Assembly: GCA_000824785.1 (NCBI GenBank)
Contig: CCNB01000043.1
Span: forward strand, 618,622-673,154
Reading direction: 5' to 3'
Origin: Mesorhizobium plurifarium
GTDB lineage: Bacteria; Pseudomonadota; Alphaproteobacteria; Rhizobiales; Rhizobiaceae
DNA length: 54,533 nt
Shown: positions 1 through 7,836 of the stretch, one piece after another
How the letters are laid out: the number at the start of each line of letters is the position of its first letter
Numbering within the stretch: the first letter of the stretch is position 1
Notes under the pieces: model-generated
What the model was told of the DNA's origin: nothing
Databases searched by the model: none
The model's input: the letters and a program-made list of their open reading frames with translations, nothing else
Translations under genes and position numbers: made by a program

Positions 1-92
1 CGACAGAGGGGGTCGCCTCGCGTGGAGCGCCAACCCTCATCTGCCACAAAAAGCCGAGCCCAGTCGGACCGCCCCCCTCTGCCCTGCCGGGC

Positions 93-115
93 ATCTCCCC
101 CTCGAGGGGGGAGAT
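93..115. terminator. GC-rich hairpin downstream of the monooxygenase gene
   Basis: A near-perfect palindrome (ATCTCCCC arm, CTCGAG centre, GGGGAGAT arm, one unequal base in the C/G runs) lies 8 bp past the stop codon of the minus-strand monooxygenase gene. It could act as a transcription terminator, but no clear U-tract follows on the minus strand. The same CTCCCC/GGGGAG style is seen in other intergenic repeats of this window, so it may simply be a repeat copy. Confidence 0.4.
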
Positions 116-122
116 CGCAGCT

Positions 123-1913
123 TCACCGCCGCGCATTGCTCGGCTCGCCGTAAACCGGCGTCGCAATCCCCTCCATCCGCGCCTTGAGCTGCAGCGCCAC
201 ATACTTCGAATAGAACCGCGACAATGCGAGGTTGCCGCCGTGGAACCACAGCGCTTCCTGCGCCGTCGGCTTCCACATGTTGCGCAGCTCGCCCTGCCAC
301 GGACCGGGATCGCCCTTCACGCCGGAGCCGAGGCCCCAGCACGGGCCGACCTTGTCGGCGACCTCACGCGAGACGATCCCTGCCACCGTCTCGTTCATCG
401 ACTGGTAGCCGGTGCAGCAGACGATGGCGTCGACGGCGAGCTCGCTGCCGTCCTCGAACAGGATACCGTCCGGCGTCAGCGACTTGGTGCCGACGCCGCT
501 TTTCACCGCGATCTCGCCGTTCAGGATCAGCTCGCAGGCGCCGACGTCGATGTAATAGCCCGAGCCGGTGCGATAGGCCTTCATCAACAGTCCGGTTTCG
601 TCCTCGCCGAAGTCGATGGCGAAGCCGCTGTCGCTGAGACGCTTGTAGAAATCCGCGTCGCGCGCCCTGATCACGTCGTAGAGCGCTCGCTGGCCCTTCG
701 GTACCAGCGCGAACGGCGTCGAGGCGACGATCATGTCGGCCTTGTCGGTGGTGATGCCGCGCGCCAGCGCCTTTTCCGAGAAGATCTCGAAGCCGACATC
801 CATCAGCGTGTCGGATTTCACCACCGTGGTCGGCGAGCGCTGGATCATGGTGACCTTGGCGCCCGCTTCCCAGAGGTCGACGCTGACATCATGGCCCGAG
901 CTTGCCGCGCCGATAACGGCGACGCGCTTGCCGCGGAATTTCTCGCCGGTGGAATACTGGCTGGAATGCAGGAGCTCGCCTTTGAAGCTGTCGGCGCCCG
1001 GCAATTCGATCTGTCGCGGCGGCCCGTAAGCGCCGGTGGCGAAGACGATGTGCTTCGGCTTCAGCGTGATGCGCTGGCCGACGCGATCGACCACCACGGT
1101 CCAGACCTTTTCGGCCTCGTCATAGGCGGCGCTGATGCATCTGGTGGCGACCCAATAGTTCAGCTCCATGACGCGCGTATACATTTCCAGCCAGTCGCCC
1201 ATCTTGTCCTTGGGCGTGAAGACCGGCCAGTTTTCCGGGAATGGAATATAGGGCAGATGGTCGTACCAGACCGGATCGTGCAGCACGAGCGAGCGATAGC
1301 GGTTGCGCCAGGAATCACCGGCGCGCGCGTTCTTCTCGATGACAAGGGTGGGCACGCCGAGCTGCCGCAGGCGGGCGCCGAGCATGATGCCGCCCTGCCC
1401 GCCGCCGATCACCAGGCAATAGGGCTGTTCATGCACACCCAGATCGCGCGCCTCGCGCGCCCGCGCTTCCGCCCAGGTCTCGCGCTTGGGGTCGGCCTTG
1501 TGGCGGATGCCGAGCGGCCGCGCCGGGCCTTTCCGCTCCTCGAAACCCTTCAACTCGCTCATCGCCGTGAACAGAGTGCGGCAGCGGCCGTCCTTGAGCC
1601 GCAGGATGCCCTCGCCGCGCGCCACCGTCGTCTCGAAGGTGAACCAGGCTTCGACGGTGCCGTCGTCGACGCTTGGCTCGCCGGACACCCGCCAATGCGA
1701 CGGCTGCGCCGACGGCAGCGTGGCCTTCAGCATCTCGCGGATCGCGGCCTGCCCCTCCATGGTCTTGATGTTCCATGTGAAGGTCAAAAGATCGCGCCAG
1801 TAGCAATCCTCCACGAAAAGGCCGGTCGCCGCCTCGATATCGCCGGCCTCGAGCGCCCGACCGAAGGAGCCGAGCCAGGTAGCCGCCTGTTGCGATGGTG
1901 CGATGTCGAGCAT
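123..1913 (-). CDS. NTF2-like domain / flavin-containing monooxygenase fusion
   Basis: Predicted FAD- and NADPH-dependent monooxygenase of 596 aa that would hydroxylate, N/S-oxygenate or Baeyer-Villiger-oxidise a small substrate in the cytoplasm. Residues about 10-120 look like an NTF2/SnoaL-like fold. The FAD Rossmann motif GGGQGG is at 170-175, the FMO fingerprint FxGxxxHxxxY at 310-320, and a second dinucleotide motif GAASSG at 335-340. At 596 aa it is longer than a plain FMO because of the N-terminal domain. ATG 1913 has a GGGAAGGA ribosome site just upstream. It lies downstream of, and on the same strand as, the RpiR-type regulator, with 209 bp between them, and beside a divergent importer/oxidoreductase/amidase operon, so a shared substrate is likely but unproven. 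Family is sure; substrate unknown. Confidence 0.88.
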   Translation of the reverse strand: MLDIAPSQQAATWLGSFGRALEAGDIEAATGLFVEDCYWRDLLTFTWNIKTMEGQAAIREMLKATLPSAQPSHWRVSGEPSVDDGTVEAWFTFETTVARGEGILRLKDGRCRTLFTAMSELKGFEERKGPARPLGIRHKADPKRETWAEARAREARDLGVHEQPYCLVIGGGQGGIMLGARLRQLGVPTLVIEKNARAGDSWRNRYRSLVLHDPVWYDHLPYIPFPENWPVFTPKDKMGDWLEMYTRVMELNYWVATRCISAAYDEAEKVWTVVVDRVGQRITLKPKHIVFATGAYGPPRQIELPGADSFKGELLHSSQYSTGEKFRGKRVAVIGAASSGHDVSVDLWEAGAKVTMIQRSPTTVVKSDTLMDVGFEIFSEKALARGITTDKADMIVASTPFALVPKGQRALYDVIRARDADFYKRLSDSGFAIDFGEDETGLLMKAYRTGSGYYIDVGACELILNGEIAVKSGVGTKSLTPDGILFEDGSELAVDAIVCCTGYQSMNETVAGIVSREVADKVGPCWGLGSGVKGDPGPWQGELRNMWKPTAQEALWFHGGNLALSRFYSKYVALQLKARMEGIATPVYGEPSNARR

Positions 1914-2015
1914 TTTTGTCCTTCCCTTTGAATGTCGATCGGCACGACCGGTTTTCGCCGATTGCGTCGAAAAGTGCGCCTTGAGGCGGTCGAGATTCGG
2001 GGCAGGCCGAGTCGA

Positions 2016-2091
2016 AAATGGTGGGTTCTGAGAACCGGAGCGGAGCGTACTTAACGTACGTGAGCACCGGAAGCGCAGGAACCCGCCATTT
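2016..2091. repeat. Large interrupted palindrome between the FMO and rpiR-like genes
   Basis: The arms AAATGGTGGGTTC (2016-2028) and GAACCCGCCATTT (2079-2091) are complementary at 12 of 13 positions. Inside are CCGG/CCGG and a central CGTAC-TTAAC-GTACG hairpin. It could fold into a long cruciform or RNA hairpin between two minus-strand genes. It resembles the mosaic palindromic elements scattered through rhizobial intergenic DNA, but only one copy of this type is present here. Confidence 0.6.
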
Positions 2092-2122
2092 GCAGGCCGG
2101 CCTCACCCGAATATCGGCCGTC

Positions 2123-3070
2123 TCAATCTCCCAGCGGCTCCATCTCCTTACCTGTCCGATGGATCTGGGCGTTGTATTTGATGCGGCGCACCGTCTCGCG
2201 CGCCGGACCGTCGATCCTGTAGGCGGTCGCCACCGCGAGCAGATCGATGGCCGCGAGGAAGGCGTAGCGGGAAGCGGTCGGCTTCAGCGTATCGGGATAT
2301 TCCGGAACAGCCATCGTCAGCCGCACATCGCAGACGCGTGTCAGTTCAGTGTCGGGTGCCGTCACGCAGATCGCATTGGCGCGGTAGTGCTTGGCGAGCT
2401 CCACCGCTTCGATCACCTCGCGCGTGCGGCCGGTGGCCGAGATCGCGATGACCAGGTCGCCGGGCTTCAGCGTCGAGGCGGTCATGCGCATCAGATACGG
2501 ATCGCATTGCGCGCTGATGGTGATGCCGTAGCGGAACAGCCGGTATTGCGTCTCCTGCGCCAGCGCCGACGAGCTGCCGCCGAGGCCGAACACCGTCACC
2601 TGCCGCGCCTTGGCGATCAGCTCCGCCGCCTTTTGCAACTGTCCCGGATCGATCTGCCGCTCGGCCTCCTGAAGCGCGCGCCGCGCCTCGCCGAAGACGG
2701 CGTTCCAGAACGGCATACCGCTGTCGCCGTTTGCGGGTTGCGGCTTAGTGGCGAGATAAAGCGCGCCGACGACAAGGCTCTGCGCCAGCTTCAGCTTGAA
2801 GTCGCGCACGCCGTCGCAGCCGATGGCGCGGCAGAAACGGGTCACCGTCGGCTCGCTGACTCCGGCGCGCTGGGCAAGCGCGGCATTGGAAGCATCGACC
2901 GCATATTTGACGTCGTCGAGCACGACATCGGCGACGCGGCGCTCGGCCGGCCGCAGCTCCGCATAGCTGTCCTTCACCTGCGAGATGATATCGGGAATGC
3001 GCCTGACATGGTCGTGCCGGCCGCCGTCTTCGTCGGTCGTTCGCAACACCTGGCTGTCAGCTTCGGTCAT
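2123..3070 (-). CDS. MurR/RpiR family transcriptional regulator
   Basis: DNA-binding regulator of 315 aa, the usual family length. An N-terminal HTH_6-type helix-turn-helix (about residues 25-105, including QRAGVSEPTVTRFCRAIGC) is followed by a SIS sugar-phosphate-binding domain (about 140-280, with VFGLGGSSSALAQ and ISATGRTREVI). RpiR-family SIS domains usually sense phosphosugars or similar anionic metabolites. ATG 3070 has a GGAGG site 9 bp upstream. It is divergent from the ABC importer operon at 3346 and is the obvious candidate to control it. Two near-identical 14-mers in the divergent spacer (3158-3171 and 3271-3284) may be its operators. The effector is unknown. Confidence 0.9.
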   Translation of the reverse strand: MTEADSQVLRTTDEDGGRHDHVRRIPDIISQVKDSYAELRPAERRVADVVLDDVKYAVDASNAALAQRAGVSEPTVTRFCRAIGCDGVRDFKLKLAQSLVVGALYLATKPQPANGDSGMPFWNAVFGEARRALQEAERQIDPGQLQKAAELIAKARQVTVFGLGGSSSALAQETQYRLFRYGITISAQCDPYLMRMTASTLKPGDLVIAISATGRTREVIEAVELAKHYRANAICVTAPDTELTRVCDVRLTMAVPEYPDTLKPTASRYAFLAAIDLLAVATAYRIDGPARETVRRIKYNAQIHRTGKEMEPLGD

Positions 3071-3157
3071 TGGCCAGTCCTCCCCAGCCCGCTTCGGGAC
3101 CTGTCATCTTCGCGATTATCCGCCTGCTGGCCATAGGCAATCAACCGAAGCGAGTAT

Positions 3158-3171
3158 GTAGGAAAGTAACA
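3158..3171. promoter_or_regulatory. Candidate operator box 1 (RpiR-type regulator)
   Basis: The 14-mer GTAGGAAAGTAACA sits 88 bp from the regulator start codon. It matches the 14-mer at 3271-3284 at 12 of 14 positions, the two A/T differences falling at positions 7 and 11. A pair of matching boxes in a divergent promoter region suggests regulator binding; this is inference. Confidence 0.45.
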
Positions 3172-3270
3172 CACATCGCAAGGGATCATAAAGGTGATAA
3201 AAATCAGAAGTTTAGATAAAATCTGATGGAAGCTGATTGCTTCCGCCATCCGTCGCCGCTTGACAGTAAA

Positions 3271-3284
3271 GTAGGATAGTTACA
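3271..3284. promoter_or_regulatory. Candidate operator box 2 beside a -35-like TTGACA
   Basis: The 14-mer GTAGGATAGTTACA lies directly downstream of a TTGACA hexamer at 3260-3265, on the strand reading into the importer operon. A repressor bound here would cover the promoter. No clean -10 hexamer is obvious at 17 bp, so the promoter itself is tentative. Confidence 0.45.
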
Positions 3285-3345
3285 GACTGATTTTGCGGAC
3301 AGATGGGGCCTCCGGCAACCCATCGCGCAGTCTCCGAGGGGGAGC

Positions 3346-4173
3346 ATGAGTACGGCAAGCGCAAGAACGCCGAAGCTCGGCGTGCAGGCAGCGACGAAGG
3401 TCTATCAGACGGGCTCCGGCGATCTGCTGGCGCTGGATCGCTGCAGCCTCGATGTGCAATCCAACGAGATCGTTTCGATCGTCGGTCCCTCCGGCTGCGG
3501 CAAGACCACGCTGTTGTGGTCGATGTCGGGCCTGCATCGGCTGACAGGCGGCTCCATCCTGCTCGACGGCAAGGAGATCACCGGGCCGCGCCCCGAAATC
3601 GGCATCGTCTTCCAGGAAGCGAACCTGCTTCCGTGGCGCAATCTCGACGCCAACATCAACTTCCCCTTCGAGATCAAGGGCGAGAAGCCGGATCGCGCCT
3701 GGATCGCGCATCTGTTGAACCGCGTCGGGCTCGACGGCTTCGGCGGCAAGTTCCCGCGCGAGCTTTCCGGCGGCATGCAGCAGCGCGCCGCGATCGTGCG
3801 CGCGCTGGCGCTGAAGCCTTCGGTCCTCCTGATGGACGAGCCCTTCGGCGCGCTCGACAGCTTTACCCGCGAGGAGATGAACCGCCTCGTCGAGGAGATC
3901 TGGCTCGACACCAAGACCACCATCGTCTTCATCACCCACAGCATCGAGGAAGCGATCTTCCTCTCCGACCGCGTGGTGGTGCTGACGACACGGCCCGGCC
4001 ACGTCGCCAAGATCTACGACGTGCCGTTCCAGCGGCCGCGTTCGCTGGAGATCATGGCGACGAAGGAAGTCTTCGATCTCACCAACAAGATCAAGATGGA
4101 CATCGTCGGCGAGCGCGTCCGGCCAAAGACGCCGGAACGGCCATCAGCCGAAATCGTGAGGATCAGGCCGTGA
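3346..4173 (+). CDS. ABC transporter ATP-binding protein (nitrate/sulfonate/taurine type)
   Basis: Cytoplasmic ATPase of 275 aa energising the importer formed with the next two genes. Walker A GPSGCGKTT is at 47-55, the Q-loop in FQEANLLPW around 89, the ABC signature LSGGMQQR at 140-147, Walker B LLMDEP at 161-166, and a switch-region FITHS follows. The sequence is typical of the SsuB/TauB/NrtD subfamily. ATG 3346 follows a strong GAGGGGGAG ribosome site. The stop codon overlaps the GTG start of the permease gene, so the two are translationally coupled. Family certain, substrate unknown. Confidence 0.93.
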   Translation: MSTASARTPKLGVQAATKVYQTGSGDLLALDRCSLDVQSNEIVSIVGPSGCGKTTLLWSMSGLHRLTGGSILLDGKEITGPRPEIGIVFQEANLLPWRNLDANINFPFEIKGEKPDRAWIAHLLNRVGLDGFGGKFPRELSGGMQQRAAIVRALALKPSVLLMDEPFGALDSFTREEMNRLVEEIWLDTKTTIVFITHSIEEAIFLSDRVVVLTTRPGHVAKIYDVPFQRPRSLEIMATKEVFDLTNKIKMDIVGERVRPKTPERPSAEIVRIRP

Positions 4174-5018
4174 GCGGAGGCGACGCCATTCCGGAATTCT
4201 CGAAAGCCAAATCGGGAGATGGGCAGGACGTCAGCCTGACCAACCTGTCCGCCTTCGCCAGCGGCCCCGGCATCAAATCCGGCGGCGAGGTGGCCGCGAT
4301 CCTTGCCGTTGCCGTGGTCATCATCGGCGGCATCGAGCTGGCGTTGCGCGTCTTCCATGTGCCGCAATACATCATGCCGCCGCCGAGCTCGATCGTTTAC
4401 GCCCTGTTCGACGAGTTTCCGCTGATCGCCCCGCATCTTGGTTACACGCTGGTCGAGCTTGTCTCGGGCTTCGCCATCGGCGCCGTCGTCGGCCTGGTGA
4501 TGGCCGCGGTGATTACCCAGTTTCCCTTCGCCGAAAAGATCGTCGCCCCTTATATCCTGATCCTCGTCACCACGCCGATGCTGGCGCTGGTGCCGCTGCT
4601 CATCCTGCGCTTCGGCTTCGGCTACACGCCGCGCATCATCGCGGTCGCCCTGGCTGCCGGCCCGATGGTGATGATCAACGCCGCCACCGGTTTCCGCCGC
4701 GTCGACAGCGCCAAGATCGCCTTGGCCCGCTCCTATGGCGCGAGCACGCTGCAGATCTTCTGGAAGATCCGCGCGCCGATGGCGCTGCCGATGATCCTGG
4801 TCGGCCTGATGATCGGCGCGATCTTCGGGCTCCTCACCGCCGTCGGCGCCGAGATGGTCGGCGGCGGCTTCGGCCTCGGCAACCGGCTGACCTCCTATTC
4901 GTCGATGATCCAGATGCCGCAATTCTTCGCGGTGGTGCTGATCCTGTCGACGCTCGGCATCCTGATCTACGTGCTGTTCTTCCTGATCGGCAAGAAATGG
5001 GCGAGCTGGGAGACATAA
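4170..5018 (+). CDS. ABC transporter permease (SsuC/TauC type)
   Basis: Inner-membrane permease of 282 aa in the BPD_transp_1 family. The chosen GTG at 4170 overlaps the stop of the ATPase gene by 4 bp and gives a normal family length; no better start is visible because the frame stays open far upstream. About six hydrophobic segments are visible, the first near residues 38-60 (AAILAVAVVIIGGIELAL). The cytoplasmic EAA-type loop appears in ARSYGASTLQIFWKIRAPMA. It works with the ATPase before it and the Tat-exported binding protein after it. Confidence 0.9.
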   Translation: MSGGDAIPEFSKAKSGDGQDVSLTNLSAFASGPGIKSGGEVAAILAVAVVIIGGIELALRVFHVPQYIMPPPSSIVYALFDEFPLIAPHLGYTLVELVSGFAIGAVVGLVMAAVITQFPFAEKIVAPYILILVTTPMLALVPLLILRFGFGYTPRIIAVALAAGPMVMINAATGFRRVDSAKIALARSYGASTLQIFWKIRAPMALPMILVGLMIGAIFGLLTAVGAEMVGGGFGLGNRLTSYSSMIQMPQFFAVVLILSTLGILIYVLFFLIGKKWASWET

Positions 5019-5098
5019 GCGAAAAGACGGGGTCGCCCGGGAGGCGGGCGAAGGCAAGGCAAGCGATCAATAAGGGCAATCAACAAAAGGGGAATGCC

Positions 5099-6271
5099 AT
5101 GACCAACGACAATCCGATCCATTCCAGCGTACCGGCCGGCATCAGCCGCCGCTACTTCCTGCAGGTGACGGCGGCGGGCGTCGTGACCGCCACCGCGCTC
5201 GGCACGTCCGGCCTGAAGGCCAGGGCGGCGGGCTATGAGAAATTCACCTGGATCTCGCCGCGCGGCACGCTCGAAGTGCTGGACGACTATCCCTACTGGT
5301 CGGCCAAGAAAGCCGGCTACTTCGGCGACCTCGCCACCGACATGCAGCCCGGCCCGTCGGACGGCACCGCGACGGTGAAGTTCGTCGATGTCGGCCAGGC
5401 CGACATGGGCTTCCCCTCGCCCGGTGTCTTCTCCTTCGCCATCCAGAACGGCATGAAGCTGAAGTCCGTCTTCCACATGGGCGCGCGCGACACCTTCAGC
5501 ATCGCCTTCCGCAAGGGCCAGGGCACCAAGAACCTTAAGGACCTCGAAGGCAAGACCATCCTGCTCGGCTCCGCCGCCTGGCAGGCGATCGTCGATCCGC
5601 TGCTGGCAGCCCAGGGCGTCGACATCAAGAAGGTGAAATATGTCGAGGCCGGTTGGCCGACCTGGGGTACCGCGCTTGCCGGTGGCCAGGGTGATGCGGC
5701 GCTCTCCTGGGAGGGCCTGCGCGCCGAATGGATCGCCAAGGGCCTCGACTTCGAGTACTGGCTGGGCGTGCAGAATTCCAAGCTGCCCGCCAATACTTTC
5801 GTCGTGCGCGCCGCCGACCTCGAGGACGCCGACAAGAAGGCCTTCCTGGAAAAATATCTGCGCGGCTGGGCGATGGGCCTCGAATTCGGCTATCAGAACC
5901 CGCGCGCCGCGGTCGAAGCGGTGTTCGAGCAGTTCCCGACCCTGGCCAAGAACCTCGGCCCCGAGCTCGGCACCACCTCGATCCTGCAGCAGATCAACGT
6001 CTTCCGCGGCGACATGGACAAGCGCGGCGGCTGGGGCTCGCACGACATGGCGAGCTGGCAGGGCTTCTTCGACGAGATCCTGAAAATTGGCCAGATCACC
6101 GCGCCGGTGAAGGCCGAGGACGTCTGCACCAACGACCTGATCCCGGCCGCCAACGATTTCGACAAGGCCAAGGTCAAGGCTGACGCCGACGGCGTGAAAC
6201 TGTCGGAAGGCTTCGCCGCGCTCGACGTCGACAAGATCAAGGCGCACCTGTTCGATTCGGCGGTGAAGTGA
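5099..6271 (+). CDS. ABC transporter substrate-binding protein with Tat signal
   Basis: Periplasmic binding protein of 390 aa in the NMT1/THI5-like group that serves nitrate/sulfonate/taurine-type importers. A twin-arginine motif S-R-R-Y-F-L is at residues 16-21, then a hydrophobic segment and an ARA-A cleavage site near 43, so it should be exported folded through Tat. ATG 5099 is preceded by AAAGGGGAA. It lies 80 bp after the permease. Tat export of an ABC binding protein is known but less common than Sec export and may reflect folding needs. The ligand cannot be read from the sequence. Confidence 0.9.
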   Translation: MTNDNPIHSSVPAGISRRYFLQVTAAGVVTATALGTSGLKARAAGYEKFTWISPRGTLEVLDDYPYWSAKKAGYFGDLATDMQPGPSDGTATVKFVDVGQADMGFPSPGVFSFAIQNGMKLKSVFHMGARDTFSIAFRKGQGTKNLKDLEGKTILLGSAAWQAIVDPLLAAQGVDIKKVKYVEAGWPTWGTALAGGQGDAALSWEGLRAEWIAKGLDFEYWLGVQNSKLPANTFVVRAADLEDADKKAFLEKYLRGWAMGLEFGYQNPRAAVEAVFEQFPTLAKNLGPELGTTSILQQINVFRGDMDKRGGWGSHDMASWQGFFDEILKIGQITAPVKAEDVCTNDLIPAANDFDKAKVKADADGVKLSEGFAALDVDKIKAHLFDSAVK

Positions 6272-6280
6272 GAGGGCTGG

Positions 6281-6487
6281 CTCCTTTCCTCTCCCTCCGG
6301 AGGGGGGAGAGGTGGCGCCGCGAAGCGGCGACGGAGTGGGGGAAGGCGTTCGCCAGGCGGGTAATCGTCGCAAGACAGGCACAATCAGGTGAGCAAGAAA
6401 ACCTCAGGCACGCGGCGAAGGTCGACCCCCACTCCGTCGAGCTTCGCTCGACACCTCTCCCCCGATCGACGGGGGAGAGGAAGGGGC
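6281..6487. repeat. MITE-like intergenic inverted repeat (about 207 bp)
   Basis: The left half has TCCTCTCCCTCCGGAGGG followed by GACGGAGTGGGGG. The right half carries their complements (CCCCCACTCCGTC, then TCTCCCCC and GGGGGAGAGG). Each half also has its own hairpin, for example CGAGCTTCGCTCG. It fills most of the gap between the binding-protein and oxidoreductase genes, with no coding sign. Related elements lie at 7667-7797 and 43931-44084. Confidence 0.65.
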
Positions 6488-6548
6488 CGGGTAATGAGCG
6501 GCGATCGATCGCCGCCCATGATTGAATCAAGAAATTAGGGAGGCTGAC

Positions 6549-7640
6549 ATGGCCGGCAAAGTAAGAATCCTGGTGGTTGGTCTGGGCAACATGGGCGCCT
6601 CCCATGCCAGCGCCTATCACCGCTCCGACGGCTTCGAGATCGTCGGCATCATGAGCCGCAACATCAAGAGCAACAAGAAGATCCCGAAAGAACTCGCAGG
6701 CTACCCGCTCTACGAGGATTTCGACCTGGCCCTGAAGGAGACCAGGCCGGACGCGGTCTCGATCAACAGCTGGCCGAACACGCACGCCGAATACGCGCTG
6801 AAGGCGATCGCCGCCAACTGCCATGTGTTCATGGAAAAGCCCTTGGCAACCAACATCGCGGACGCCGAGAAGGTGGTGGCCGCGGCGCGCGCCAAGAACC
6901 GCAAGCTGGTGCTGGGCTATATCCTGCGGGTGCACCCGTCCTGGATCAAATTCATCGAGGTCGGCAAGACGCTCGGCAAGCCGCTGGTGATGCGCCTCAA
7001 CCTCAACCAGCAGAGCAGCGGCACCGCCTGGCACTGGCACAAGAACCTGATCGACTCGCTGATCCCGATCGTCGACTGCGGCGTCCATTATGTCGACGTC
7101 ATGTGCCAGCTGACCGGCGCCAAGCCGGTGCGCGTGCATGGCATCGGCGCAAAACTCTGGGCCGAGGCCGACAAGCAGAATTACGGCCATTTGCACGTCA
7201 CCTTCGATGACGGCTCGGTCGGCTGGTACGAAGCAGGCTGGGGCCCGATGATGAGCGAGACCGCCTATTTCGTGAAGGACGTGGTTGGCCCGAAGGGCGC
7301 GGTCTCGATCGTCGCCGGCCAGGGGGCAAGCAGCGCCAAGGAGGCGGAGGAGGTGTCCGATTCCGCCGACATCGACCGCCACACCAAGACCGACGCGCTG
7401 AAGATCCACTATGCGCAGGTCGACGGCGACAAGAATTTTGCCAAGCCGGACGAGATCGTCAGCATGGAGGACGAGCCCGGGCACCAGGAACTCTGTGACC
7501 GCGAGCAGGCCTTCTTCCTGCGCGCCATCCGCGAGGACCTCGACTTGACCGAGCAGATGGATGCCGCGGTCAACAGCCTGCGCATCGTGCTGGCCGCCGA
7601 GCAGAGCATCGCGGAAAAACGCACCGTCGAGTTGGCGTGA
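6549..7640 (+). CDS. Gfo/Idh/MocA family oxidoreductase
   Basis: Predicted NAD(P)-dependent dehydrogenase of 363 aa acting on a sugar, inositol or related polyol. An N-terminal Rossmann motif GLGNMG is at 11-16 and the family EKP motif (E96-K97-P98) is present. A C-terminal alpha/beta domain contains a conserved-looking DCGVHYVD stretch near 178. ATG 6549 has AGGGAGG 5 bp upstream. The gene follows the importer and precedes an amidase, so it is probably a catabolic step for the imported compound. Substrate not identifiable. Confidence 0.88.
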   Translation: MAGKVRILVVGLGNMGASHASAYHRSDGFEIVGIMSRNIKSNKKIPKELAGYPLYEDFDLALKETRPDAVSINSWPNTHAEYALKAIAANCHVFMEKPLATNIADAEKVVAAARAKNRKLVLGYILRVHPSWIKFIEVGKTLGKPLVMRLNLNQQSSGTAWHWHKNLIDSLIPIVDCGVHYVDVMCQLTGAKPVRVHGIGAKLWAEADKQNYGHLHVTFDDGSVGWYEAGWGPMMSETAYFVKDVVGPKGAVSIVAGQGASSAKEAEEVSDSADIDRHTKTDALKIHYAQVDGDKNFAKPDEIVSMEDEPGHQELCDREQAFFLRAIREDLDLTEQMDAAVNSLRIVLAAEQSIAEKRTVELA

Positions 7641-7666
7641 AGACTCACAGCCACGGTCACGCCACG

Positions 7667-7797
7667 CCCCCTCATCCGGCCTCTGCGCGGCCACCTTCTC
7701 CCCAGCAGGGAGAAGAGAGAAGCGCCTGCGCCGACAATCTCCTTTCCCCGCCGGGGAGAGGTCAGCCGAGCGAAGCGGAGGCTGGTGAGGGTGAGCC
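7667..7797. repeat. Intergenic repeat, relative of the 6281-6487 element
   Basis: Contains CCCTCATCCGGCC, CCACCTTCTCCCC, a CCCCGCCGGGGAG hairpin and GCCGAGCGAAGCGGAGGC, then GGTGAGGG. The ends CCCTCATC and GGTGAGGG are approximately complementary. It fills the gap between the oxidoreductase and amidase genes and would insert structured RNA into a common transcript. Confidence 0.55.
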
Positions 7798-7836
7798 ACT
7801 CTCAGCCTTCAGCGAGAACCTAACGGGAGGAAACAC

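Noticed and set aside
240..1931. 563-aa plus-strand frame opposite the monooxygenase
   Set aside because: The minus-strand FMO has clear FAD and FMO motifs; the opposite frame has none.
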